Shown here: positions 21,323-33,500 of the stretch, one piece after another
Layout: each line of letters opens with the position of its first letter
How positions within the stretch are numbered: the first letter of the stretch is position 1
From: Triops longicaudatus
Lineage: Eukaryota; Arthropoda; Branchiopoda; Notostraca; Triopsidae
Assembly (NCBI GenBank): GCA_022885665.1
Contig: JAGQDJ010000038.1
Coordinates: 1 to 64,000 of the forward strand
DNA: 64,000 nt
Direction: 5' to 3'
The notes under the pieces: generated by a model
Database searches by the model: none
What the model was told of the DNA's origin: nothing
What the model saw: only the letters and a program-made list of their open reading frames with translations
Position numbers and translations under genes: made by a program

Positions 21323-24300
21323 ATGGGGGTATTTATGCAATTTTTGCTTATCCTTTTCTTTGCCAACATCAAAACGATGTTGTTACCTATGCCGAGACAA
21401 GTATCTTCACGAACTGTACACAAAACAGACCGAGAACTAAGGCAAACCCTGTACAGTGAATATGAATGGCAAATCCTCCAGGAGCGTAAACCAGCCTGGA
21501 TTCGCCACAGAGATGGACAGTTAATGGTGTCTCCTCGCATCACTTCCATAAAAGAATGGATCGAGTGGACCAACAGTGCAGATTTGAGTGTCAAAGGCTT
21601 GCCTGTATTTTCCAATGATACCACACCGTCGGATAAACTAGAATATCTACGTAGTTCAGATCACAGCACTGAAATACCTTCCAATGGGCAAGTCTCTTCG
21701 CGGACAGTCGCAAATACAGGACGCTCCATTACCTTTGATGTCCAGGATGAATGTTCCCATTGTACCGGTAGGATACTTATTCCTTCAACCATGCACCCTA
21801 ACGGCTCGGACGTGTTCCTCCATGACGTATTCGACACAGCCAATAATGACTTAGACGCTCACAGAGAAACATACCCCGGTCCTGTAACTGGATGTCATTT
21901 CGAAGGCAAGGACTTGCAAGTTCTCATCTGCAGCGGCCACGTGGTTACCTCCGTTCCGCCCATGCCCTCTGAGCCCTTGCTGTTCTTCCAGATGAACCGA
22001 ACCAGCATTTCAGTGTTGCCCGACAACGCTTTCAACGGCGTGGGCATCCAAAGGTTAAAACTCCATTCTAACAACATCACTTCCATAGCGAGGAATGCTT
22101 TTAACGGCACTGAAAATTTAATGTATTTGTACATGGATGCTAACGAACTCACCGCCTTAGAGTTTGAAGTATTCGAATCGTTGCCCAATTTGGTTGTTTT
22201 GTCGTTGAGTGAAAACCGTATCTCGGGATTGACGCAAGGCTTGGAGCCTGGCGATGATAATGAAGACAACTTCCCAAAAAAGTATCCTTCGTTGGTGTAT
22301 CTTCTCCTACGAGGCAATCCGTTGGGAAGGATTAATCAGTATCTCTTTTGGCCATTGAAAGATTCACGTTTGGAGGAGCTTAATCTACAATCCTGCGAGC
22401 TTATGTACATCCACCCAGGTAAATGTCACGTTGTTGTTTGTCTAGTTCTTTAACCTTGAGCCAAACGCATGGAGTTGGTGACAAGTAGCTTCCCTATTGG
22501 TGCTTCTTCCAAAGTTCGTGTGTACCTATACAGATTACACCAATAGTAAGACATACGATAAGATAGAACCGATTTAGAGACACATGTTTCACTCAGTGGA
22601 CCATTTCACGTTCATAAACTCAAGGTATCCGTTCTTTATTTATCCTACTCTGTTTAGAAGCCTTCGATTACTTACCTAATCTGCTGCATGTGGACTTCTT
22701 CAACAATCCTGGCTTATTCACTGTCACGTCAGATGCCTCCTTATCACCTCCGCGATCATTAATGCTCAATCAGATTGGCTTGGGATTACTACAGCTGCAA
22801 TCCGTGCCGAAAAACTTTTTGGCTGTCTATAACGAAACCCTGAGCTGCGTCAATTTAGGGGAGAATTCGTTCTTCCGCCTCGGTGTCAACAGTTTCCCAA
22901 CCCTCGGCGCCCTAACGACCTTAAATCTGGAAGGCTGTGGTATTTTCACTATCGACGAAGGCACTTTTGATGGCATGCCGAACTTGCAATACCTTTACTT
23001 GGGGCGCAACAAATTCCACGAAACGCCCATCGCTGCCATTTTGCCTTCTTTAAACTTGCTTAGTTTGCGTCAAAATCCTGACCACCTCTTCTTCATTGAT
23101 CATTTTACACTCCGAAATGGAGGGTATAAGAATTTGTCCAATTTGGCATGGCTGGATTTAGACTACACCAATTTAGGGAGTCTTCGTAACAGCTCGTTTA
23201 CTGGGCTAACGAATCTACAGTTTCTCTCGATGCGGCAGTCAAAAGTGACCGATGTAGAATGTGGAGTGTTCTCCCAGTTAAAAAGTCTAAGAATACTGGA
23301 TATGGGAGAAAACCCGGGTGTCAATTTCACGTGTAAAGAAGCCTTCAGAGGGCTTGGACAACTCAACCTGCTCTTTTTGGACAGGTGTGAGCTCGAAACT
23401 CCCATGCCCATCCCCACCAGTGGCTCACTATTCAGTTTAAGAGAATTGTATCTTGGACATAACGAGATTGACGTTTTGAGTGCCGAAATTGCCAGCGGCT
23501 TACCAAGACTGCGTATCTTAGATATGCATTATAACAAAATATCCGTTTTGCCAGCTGATACCCTCACGAACATGACTTCGTTAGAGTATGTTGACTTGTC
23601 GAACAATCGAATCGGATTTCTACCGCCAGACACGTATGAGCATATGTCAATTTTAACGAATTTGACTGAGCTGGATCTGACTGAGAATAACTTCGTTTGC
23701 CACTGTCAGGTAAAGTGATTTTTTATATACATATATAAATTAAAACTATGCTTAGCGACATGCCTGGCAATACTTACAGCATTATACAATTACTCTTTAA
23801 TCTTTCAGAATACTAATGGGAATTATATTGTATCCGCTTAATTCTTAAAGTAATTTTTAATCACAAAATTAAAATTTTCAACGAGTGCTTGATCAACATT
23901 TCTAAATTTTTACTGAGTATTTTCCAGAGTTTCCCCATACGGATAAGGTGAAGCGCCAGTTAAGGAAAGTAGTTTGTTGCATATTAATTACTAATGTATG
24001 ATACAATTAAGTCGGCATTTTAAATATAGTTACATGATTACCATATAAATATAGAGTAGAATTTAAAATATTGAGAATCATTTTAAAAAAAAGTATACCC
24101 TTTACTTTTTGCAGAAAAATTTCTGGTGTAATGTCGACTATCAATTGGAACACTTTTAATACGTCAAAAGGACCCCTTCATGGTTGAACATTTTTCATAC
24201 ATTCGTAAGGAGTTGGGACAGCTCGGACGTAGTACAATTCGTGCAAAAAAAATAGCTAATATACTGATGAACAACAACCTTTTTTAGTACTGAAAAAAAC

Positions 24301-26556
24301 AGATAAAGTAACTCAAGCAAATCGCATCTGGCAAAGTTGCGTAGAAATTAAATAGGGCTAGGCCATAAATATTTTTAGCGATTGGTGGTAAAAAAAACAT
24401 ACTGGGTCTCGCAATTTTTAGGATTGATTTTCGCCCAATAAATTGTGAAACGTCTCTATAAAAAGCACTAAAAACTACCATTAGAAAAAACTTTCACAAT
24501 TTAAGTTCAAAATTTAATCATTTTGCGAGAAATTTACTTACAAATTTTTAAGACGAACCACGTTGATTTTCTGACGTATTATCGTCTATTTTATGAGAAA
24601 TTTCACAATTGAAAATGTTCACAGTTTGTACATCTGGAAGAGCCTCTGATTTTCACGGTCATTTCGCCCTATTTTTCGTTTTCTTACAGCTTACAGTATC
24701 ACATTTAACAGCTAGGATATCACTGCGTATAACGAGTGTTATTTTCATGCTACAGTTTTCTCTGCACACGGAACGGAAGATAACATTTAGAAATCTGTCC
24801 GAATGGTCCCGTCCCCCCTTTCCCTAAGCATGGCTACTGGCTTTTTCACACCTCAAGTAACATTGCTATAGAGAACTGGTGCTCAGGATTATGTATTGCT
24901 CCATGAAGTTTTGTTTATCTTAGGAATTTCTTTTTGAATAAATTTTCGGTACGCCATAAACATAACAATGAAACCAATAGAACCCCATTATTGTAGGGAA
25001 AGTGTCGAAAAGCTCTGTTCCCTGCTAAAGACGAATGCAAGGCACCAGAGGCGAAGCCTATCCTCACAGAAAACAAGTGAAATAAAAATAACTAGGCTTT
25101 GCCATAACTTAGTCCTATTACGCTACGTAGGAGAATGCAAGAAAAACTTTATTTTGAGAAATACAATGCGTTCTGCATGAGTATAGGGTAGTGGTGATGA
25201 ATCAGCGCTGTAGTTGTCAACTTGTTATGTATTTGGTTAGGGTTACTACACTGCACCAAGCCAGTGCTTGATAATACGAACCCAGCATATGGAAAGTTAG
25301 AGTTTACCGGAGGTACGTAGCTTGCTTCAGGTGTAAAAGCTTTTATTGAAAGTAATACATTTCAGCTATGCTTAGCTCCGGCCGAAAGCTATTCCCCTAA
25401 AGCTGTGCCCTGTGAACTACTTACCAAACACTGTTACATAAAGTAATGAAGATTTCATTATCCTCTTTACAGTTAACAGACTTACAGCGTCTGGCCAGCT
25501 TACCGTACCTACACATCAGTCTGTGGGAGGATCCACAAGCTTATTTGTGCGTCGACGGCGACAGTCAACACTATTACGAAATTCAAACTGCAAATGCTAC
25601 TACCTTAGGCTGTCCTATAAATCCGCCAATATCTTCAGCAGTAATCATTGCTATTAGCGTCTCAGTAACCGTCATTTTGTTCATTGTTGCGACCTGTTAC
25701 TACAAGCGGTGGTATGTGCGGTACTTGTGGTTTTTATTCCGTTTGCAAGTTCATCGTTTCAAAGACTCGGAATTACAAGACGGCTACGATTATGATGCCT
25801 TCATCTCCTTTTCGGAGCACGATCGCGCATGGGTCTACAACTTCCTTGTCCCCCGCTTAGAAACTCAGCGAGATCCTTCGCAATTCAACACTAACAATTT
25901 GAAAAATGCCAAGCGTTGCCTTATCGAAACCTCAAACCCGTCTTTAATTTACCTCAACAAAGCCGGCGAGTCGGATTTAAGTTTGTTTCAAGTGAAGAAT
26001 CCGGAAAAGGGAACCATGAAGGCTAGCAGGAAAAAGAGCCGCCACAAACTCAACAGCACGAGTGAAGACGTCCCGCATGTGACTTTCATGCACAACCGAC
26101 CCACCAATTTTCGATTATGCCTGCATGACCGAGATTTTGTCGTGGGCCAACGCATTACAGAAAATATCATTGAGAACATTAGCAGAAGTCGCAAAGTAAG
26201 ACAAAAGTTTCGAAGCTTTAGACTTCACTTCTTCTGAAAATGTTGCCATGACTTACATCTGTAATATTTTCTAGGTGATTCTGATCATAACGCGAGCCTA
26301 CTTGGCCAGTAAGTGGTGCCAGTACGAAATGCACCTGGCTCAGCATCGACTGCTGGAAGAACATCGCAATGCTCTTATCTTAGTCTTACTGGAAGACATT
26401 CCACCGGAGCTGCAAAACAAAAACTTGCGTTATTTAATCAAGACGCGGACCTATTTAGCATGGCATGTAGATCTAGAAGGTCAAAGCTTATTCTGGAAGC
26501 GTTTAACCCACGTGCTCCAACGACCTGACCCACCCACACTCACTAGACTCGCCTAA
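21323..26556 (+). CDS. Toll-type receptor with LRRs and TIR domain
   Basis: A four-exon model (21323-22418, 22658-23709, 25473-26195, 26275-26556) gives 1050 aa in frame. Toll receptors bind Spatzle-like cytokines or pattern signals at the cell surface and recruit MyD88 through the TIR domain. Residues 1-25 look like a signal peptide ('MGVFMQFLLILFFANIKTML'). Leucine-rich repeats fill roughly residues 210-700 ('LMYLYMDANELTALEFEVF', 'LRILDMHYNKISVLPADTL'). A cysteine-rich C-cap follows ('NFVCHCQ', 'AYLCVDGD', 'TLGCP'), then one transmembrane helix ('SAVIIAISVSVTVILFIVAT'), and a TIR domain from about residue 821: box 1 'YDYDAFISFSEHD', box 2 'RLCLHDRDFVVGQ', box 3 'FWKRL'. An 81-residue Ser/Lys-rich stretch separates box 1 from box 2, far more than usual. 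The 1.76-kb second intron carries a dispersed repeat. I cannot assign it to a specific Toll subfamily. Confidence 0.92.
24609..24830 (+). repeat. Dispersed repeat, copy B (in Toll intron)
   Basis: This block in the large Toll intron matches copy A (SLC22 intron) in several places: 'CAGTTTGTACATCTGGAAGA' against 'CACTTTGTACACTTGGAAGA', the following TTTTCA.GGTC, and 'CTGTCCGAATGGTCCC' against 'GTGTCCAAATTGTCCC'. It is diverged and has no intact open frame. Confidence 0.5.
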
Positions 26557-27549
26557 CATATCAACTTATATATATGTTTCTGTTCTTGTATATAAAATTG
26601 ACTCGTTATATAGGGGCAGCGATAAGCTATAACGTTGTAATACATTCATTGGAATACAAAGCTCAATGGCATTAAGTGTCTTGCATTCATCTGCCCTATG
26701 GATCCAGAAACAATTCAACTTGGCACACCTTTTGCCCTTGTTCCTCCTTTCAAAAACAGTCACTTGGGTACATCCCTGAGTTTTGGTGTGTAGTAACTGA
26801 ACTACCGGTCTTAGTCCGGGACGCTCTATACGCACAACACAATAACTGTGCCATGCAATTCGGCTGCAACTATAACGGTTTCTGAACAGCACAATACAAC
26901 GTGGTCCGTTCGTAACTCTGGTAGACCAATCTATCCTCGATAAGACCGTAAACTATCAGAGTCAAACGGTCCCGACTTAGGTTAAATAGTTGTAACGCTG
27001 TTGGTAGATGGGCAGTGCTTCCGCAGGGGACAAATCTTCTTCCGAACTGCTGGTTCTATGCGGTTCCATCGTGGCTAACGCTCGGACTACAGAGTCAGAG
27101 GTCATCAGTGCTCAATCACATAAATCCTTATCTAAAACAGGAACGTGCTGCGCTGCGTGCAGAGCATGCACACGTAACGTGAAGGGATTAAACGACGCGG
27201 TTGATAGCCAAGCCAAAAATAGACTGTACTACTGCATTAACTTGCAACATAAACATGCTATAACCCAAAAAATCTTAACAAAATTAAAACAAAACAACTT
27301 CAAACAAAACGAAATTAAATAACGTCTATGATATTAACTTACTAGTGAGTGTGTGGGGGAGCTTTTCGTACAGGGTAACGTACACAAGTCTTGTGCTTAC
27401 ATAATAGAAAGCACGGTACGAGCATACTAAAACTTTGCTGGCCGGAATGTTGCATTTAATACGTCAAAAAGCATGCTAAATGGTTGCAGTGGTAGTAATA
27501 TTTTGCACTTCGCATATCGAAATGCTTCAGAAAAAAAGACAGACAAGTT
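26557..27549. other. Spacer between convergent Toll and PLEKHA-like genes
   Basis: About 1 kb shared by the 3' UTRs of two convergent genes. ATTAAA on the - strand (27,460-27,455) is a possible polyadenylation signal for the PLEKHA-like gene, about 90 bases after its stop. The open frame 27008-27322 (+) shows no motif. Confidence 0.5.
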
Positions 27550-30500
27550 TTAGACGTAGGCCCGCTGAGCCACTTTACCCGCCACCATTTTGCTTCTCTC
27601 CTTGACTTGCTGGGCAATCACTTGACTCAAATTAAGCATTTGCTCCCGTCGCTTACGTTCTTCAGCCATTTTCTCCTTGGCTGAGCTCTGACTCAGATCC
27701 GGAGACACTAAAAGAGATAACATAAAATCGTTAAATCTGTTTCCTTTGATAACTATCGATCGTTTACTGGTAGCAGAACTTGAGATCACGGGCTCCGTAG
27801 GTGTTCGGCTTAACATTTTCTTAATGTGGTCCGCTTTCTTCAGACGTTTCAACCGCTCCTCAGCTGACATGTCACTCAAGTCCTGCCAAGAGAAACAAAT
27901 ATATATAAATTACCACAGCTGCATCGCTGACCGGTCAGCAAAGTGTCAGCAAACAAAGCAGTTAACATTGTTGCGAGTTGACTAATACTTTTTAAAATGT
28001 TAAGTTCAAGAAACAACGCGAAGTATTTATGTTTCCAACAAAGTCTACTTTAAAATACTACGTACACTTCTACAGTGCACTATTACCGTTTAACTAGCGC
28101 ATATACGCTTTCACATAATAATTATGAGAAAAATTTCCAAAGACCATGCATTGGCCAATAACATAATAATATATGGTTAATAATAACCAATAAGTAATTA
28201 TGTATTTATTGCTTGCTTATATGCTAAAGCACAACACACAGGATTAATTAACGAAATAGCAAAGTAACTGTGTAATAAGCAGGAAAATAATAAGCAGGAA
28301 ACGCAACGAAAATCAGAATTGACAAAGTTGACATGATAAGCTAGATAACTTACATGTTCGGGGATGTAACGTTCTGGAATGTTAATCTTATCAGGCGCCA
28401 GGAAGAGTTTATCGATGGTTTGATTGTCAATTTTCAATGGCTTTGCTTTCGACGAACGCACAACTTCTGGCGTCCAAACCCCGTACAGCCAATCATCGTC
28501 ATCATCACCGCACTACTCGCCAAAAACAACAGGCGAAAGAAAAGAAAATAGGATGTTACACGGCTAGATAAAGTGCTGCACTTTGGCAGATTGTTTGCAA
28601 GCTCTCTAGCAAGGGGTGGTGAGGTTATAAGAAAGCAGAGCAATGCAAATAAAATGAAAATACTATGACATTACATAACGGGTCTCCAAGGCGACATTCT
28701 GACTACAAGTCACAGTCAAATGTCTTCTTTTGACTTTGGGGACCAGTCGACGAACAGCCGACGTGGTATTATGAGTGTCGGTTGACCCAGTGCCTAGATT
28801 CATCATTGAAGACGAGGAAACCTTTTGACTTCCGCGACGGGATCGTGGCAAGCTACGGGTTGACATTCGCTCCGGACTGGGCGACTTTGTCCGACTTAAA
28901 TCGTGCAGAGATCGATGATGCGAAGGGATTGGGGTGGCATTCTACAAAAATCAAAACATACTCTTCCAATGCACTCGAACTACAACATAAAGAATAATAA
29001 CATGCCATGCTCCTATTCGCAACATGCCCTTAGCAACTCAAGCCTTCTGCCGTCAGATTACAATATTTCTCGAGGTTAAGGAGTACCTGCGATGGAACTT
29101 AAAATAACAACACCCGAAGAGATTAGAAAATAGAAGTTTCTTAAGCGGCAAAAGGAAAAAGAACTATTCTACAGATCAATAGTTGAGAAAACATGCAGCT
29201 GACGCGACTCCTAAAGTAGCGTGTCCCGTTACGGTCTTGATAAGCTGTAATACAACGTTCATACTACGCGACATGAACCAACGACTCATCCATGAACTTG
29301 CTCTTATCGTTAAATCTGCTTGCATTTGACATTCTAAAATCTAATTGCTTTAAGTTTCTGGCATGGGTTTTATTTTAAGACTTCCTCATTATAGACATGT
29401 GCTTTACTTCTTAAAAGAACAAGGCCCTAGAGCTTTACGAGTGAAATATTCACACTATACTGTTATATATTAATGTGCTAGCACGCCTAACTTGCCGCAC
29501 GCCCCAACGCAAAACCAAGCGACAAGAGAACGTTACATCAACGAGTTAAAAGTAAATATGATTTCAACAGGATATTTTAAATATTCGGATTTTTAAACAA
29601 TCAATACAGATCTTGCTGAAAGGGGAGATCTGACGATGGTTTGGAAATTCACGAAATCGGGATTACTCTAACGCATTTCAAACGGATGGGAGGTAAGCTG
29701 AGAAAACTCATTACACGACCCATACCTCTGCAGGTTGAACACGGTAATTCTCCACCTTGAATTTTCAGTAACGTTACAAACTCCACGTGAGAACAACAAA
29801 AGTTAACCTTTCTATACTTGTGCGATCACTTTTACTTTTTAATCTGTGAAACTAACCACATCGAACAGTTAAGGACATCGAACAACGAAACACTTTTCTC
29901 GTCAAATAGACAAGTAATATCAAAACTTACGACGCCGAAAACTCTGGAGAACGTAGTTGAATTGGATCTTCGTGATTACTCATTGGTTTTGTAATAGCTC
30001 TGCTTACACAGTCTGATTTAAGTAAACTCACTTTTAATCAAATAAAATTGCTACAAAAACTACAAATCGAAATAAAGACTTTTAATAAAAAGACTATAAA
30101 TAGAAATTCAAACAAACAACGAGGCAAAACCACTTTCAAACATAGCGAAGATTTAGGTCAACTGTAACAGTTCGCTGTTTTCATTTCTCACACAGTGCAT
30201 GCACTTTACTTGGCATTTATGATCACTAGGTAGAAAAGTGAAAAGGGGAAAATGAAAAAATTATGGCAAATGATCAGTTATACTGCATATTCTTCACTTG
30301 TTACAATCGACTCAACAGTTACGGAAACGTAAAATAGGATTAACCCGTGTTCCCCATAAGGAGATTTAACCATGTTAATTTTTATTCATCGAATCAAAAG
30401 TATATTTTTGGGAAGCTACAAAACCTCAACCGCCTTCAAATACTTTAGCGATATTTTCATTAAAAACTTTTTTCTTGTGAGAAAATCTAATTTAAAAAGA

Positions 30501-33500
30501 GAAAAGGCGAAGTTGTAACTTGTCCTATGGCTCAATTAAAAAGACTAGTTTGGAAGTCATTCAGAAAAATTCAAAAAGCCAAGCCACCTGGCGTAGATAT
30601 ATCTAACAAACAGTTTCAACAAGCTTTCATCACAGTAACGACTTAAGATGCTGTTTCAGGTTAGGCTTTGCAGTTCTGTGATAAAGGTAACCTGACGTAC
30701 TGATCCAATGAGTCGCGTAGTACGAACGTAAAATAATAAAAAAAAAAATTCCTCCAAGATGTTGAATGTCACGGTAAAGGTGGGAAAATTTGACTGTTCT
30801 TGTGAAGCGACTTACCCACGATGTTGGCTGCAAGAAGCGCGAGGAGCTGCGCGAGTTCGGATAATCCGGTGGTGGCCGGTAAGGGGGGTTCGCAGCCATT
30901 CTGCGGGGTGACGAGGGTTGGCTGCGACTCAATCCTAATCTCGAATTGGACGGATACAAGGAAGGCTTGCCGTTGGAAATGTAGCTGCTGCTAGTATCGG
31001 ACCAAGGTGACAAGGAGGAATACGTGGAGGAGTTCGGTACGCGATTTTCCGCTTGGGAATCACGCAAAATGAGCAAGGAATCCCGGAGTTGGGTGACGAC
31101 TGAATCATAGGCGGCCTTTTCAAAACTCACTTGCGGTTGAGACAAACGACGCACGCGAGGCCCTCGAAACGACTCACGATCGTAACTCCGCTCCTCGTGA
31201 TATGACGCACTCATCGGTACGCCTGCATTAGCGCGAGATGAAGTCGAGTCTTTGCTTTTATATTTATTTTTCCGCTCGCCCTGCTCCCGTTTCACGTCCC
31301 GTACTGTCCGAGTTTCTGGCAACCGATCTCGGCCATTTCCTAGAAAAGTAAAAATGCAAAGAAAAAATTCAGAAAAAAGAGTCGAACAAATGTCACCAAA
31401 AGATTCATTCTTGTCCATTAAATAAAGAAAGGTACGACGTAGGTACTTCGAAAAAAACGTAGGTACTTATCTCAAAAATCCCCCCAGCAATTTTATAGGC
31501 CCCGAAAAAATAACGGAAAAAATGGGAAAACAGGCTTTAAACGCCACGGGTTCTCAATTCCTGGTCACTGAAAGTAGGGGAAAAAGGAGTCCAGATAATG
31601 TTACCATAAAACTTGACATCCTCCTGATCCTGGGGGTAACAACCAGCTCCCCACGAGTGTCTCGCTGGCTCATTTGCATAGTACGAGAGAGGTTCGCCAT
31701 GTCCACCCTGCAGAAGAAGAAATAAAAAGAAACACGTTTGCCTAGAAAATTGTTGGTCTTACAATAGCAAAACATTGTTAGTGTTCCCCCTACTGATGGA
31801 ACAACATGTCGTACACGTTATGGGATTATTTACTTACCATTCTACTAGACGCGCCGGGTCGTCCATTAGCTGCAGGAGACATCTCAAAGTAGGCCGGGTA
31901 GGCTGGTCGCGTTGGCGCCTCGCCATTGATGCCTTCACGACTTGCATAGCTACGGCTCTGACCATTGGAATGATGTAATTGTGGAAGCTGTTGTGGAGGC
32001 TGGCCGCGGTCCAAATCCGTCTCGAACCAAGTAGGAACTTGGGAAGAACCAGCGGCGGGATACGCAGCAGCAGGTGTAGGAGCTAACCCTACAAATAAAC
32101 AGTACCAAAATGACCCGGATTAGAGTGTTTTCAGTCAGTCAAGAATTTCGACACCTACTCGTATAGGATGTGGCTTTATTTACATAAAACAATTTCCCAC
32201 GGAAACACATCTTATGAGGTTACCCATGTTTCACTATAGGCGGCTTTTGGCCGTCACCTGGGTCAGTTACCCAGGATAGGTCAAACGGTGTGAGTATCAG
32301 TTGTTTTAAGTTTACGCCGAATCATATATAAATAACTAAGTAACAAATTAACCCCACATAAGCTACTTTTATGGAACTATTCTTCTTACTAATCTAGCTT
32401 CCTTGATAACAGTTACTGTCCCACAAGTTCACAAGTTAGTAACTTCCTGGGTAGACCCAAAGGTAAATCACGCACTTGGAAATTGACCCGAGCCTAGACC
32501 GGGATTAATAAAACAGTCGTGTAAAGATGGTTTCATTCTGTGCGGCCACATTTATGAAATCGCAACACTTGTGTCAAAAAATCATACAATTTACTTTGGA
32601 GTGCATACCTAAAAGTATAGAAATAGAAAAAAAACTATTTTTGTCTTGTTGTTGATTTTATGAGTAAAACCTGTGAGAACTTTTTGTTTTGACGACAGAC
32701 TTGGTAATTTTGAATTTACTTTATTTTGTTATAACAGCTTGTATATTAAAAAGTTAACTAAAATTTTGTACAAAATTACCTAATCAACTTCGGACAGGAG
32801 AAAATCGCAAAGATCAAGCCATGAATCGCCAAAACCGAAAGAAATCATGCGGAATAAATCTGTTTAACATTGTTCAAAGTAATGAAACAATACATTTGTA
32901 TGAATCTACTACACATAAGCTCCTTCGCTGAACACTGAGCTTCAGTACTATATAAATTCTATCAGTCTGAAAGTATTCTGAAACAGTATAATCGATTTCA
33001 AATGATCCGGGACTTTTTAAGTTCCGAAAGTCCAGAAAGAGTTAAGCTATCTAGGCATATAAGACACTTTCGGCTGGTTTTATTGATAAATCTAAATTCA
33101 GTTACTTGAATTTTGCAACTTGAACGGTAACTTCTCGAGCAAATTCCAGGGTAAGTGTTGCAGTGTAAACGTGGTTTGAACTTAACGAAGTGGTAATTTA
33201 GCTTCCAACAAAATTGCTCGTTGCTTTTAGGTTGCTACATCTAATTCAAATACAATATAGTTTACTGACGCCAAATCTTTATTGTTATCGGAAAACCCAT
33301 GAACGAGGAATCCGAAAGTTGGTAACTTGATATTGCGACTATGTTAATGTGGGTGGGTTTCTCCTTATAGTTCGAGTGGAGTATATGGATAACATCAAAG
33401 CGTATGAGAAAAGTCACACGAGACAAATGAATTATGCAAATGAAACCTACGTTGTGGAGACGAGGTCGAAGTCAGTCTTTGCTTCTGTTGTTGAGCCAAG

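Noticed and set aside
27670..27760. A 46-base intron in the last PLEKHA-like exon (GTTATC...TTTTAG)
   Set aside because: Removing it puts a stop in frame; reading straight through keeps the family C-terminus.
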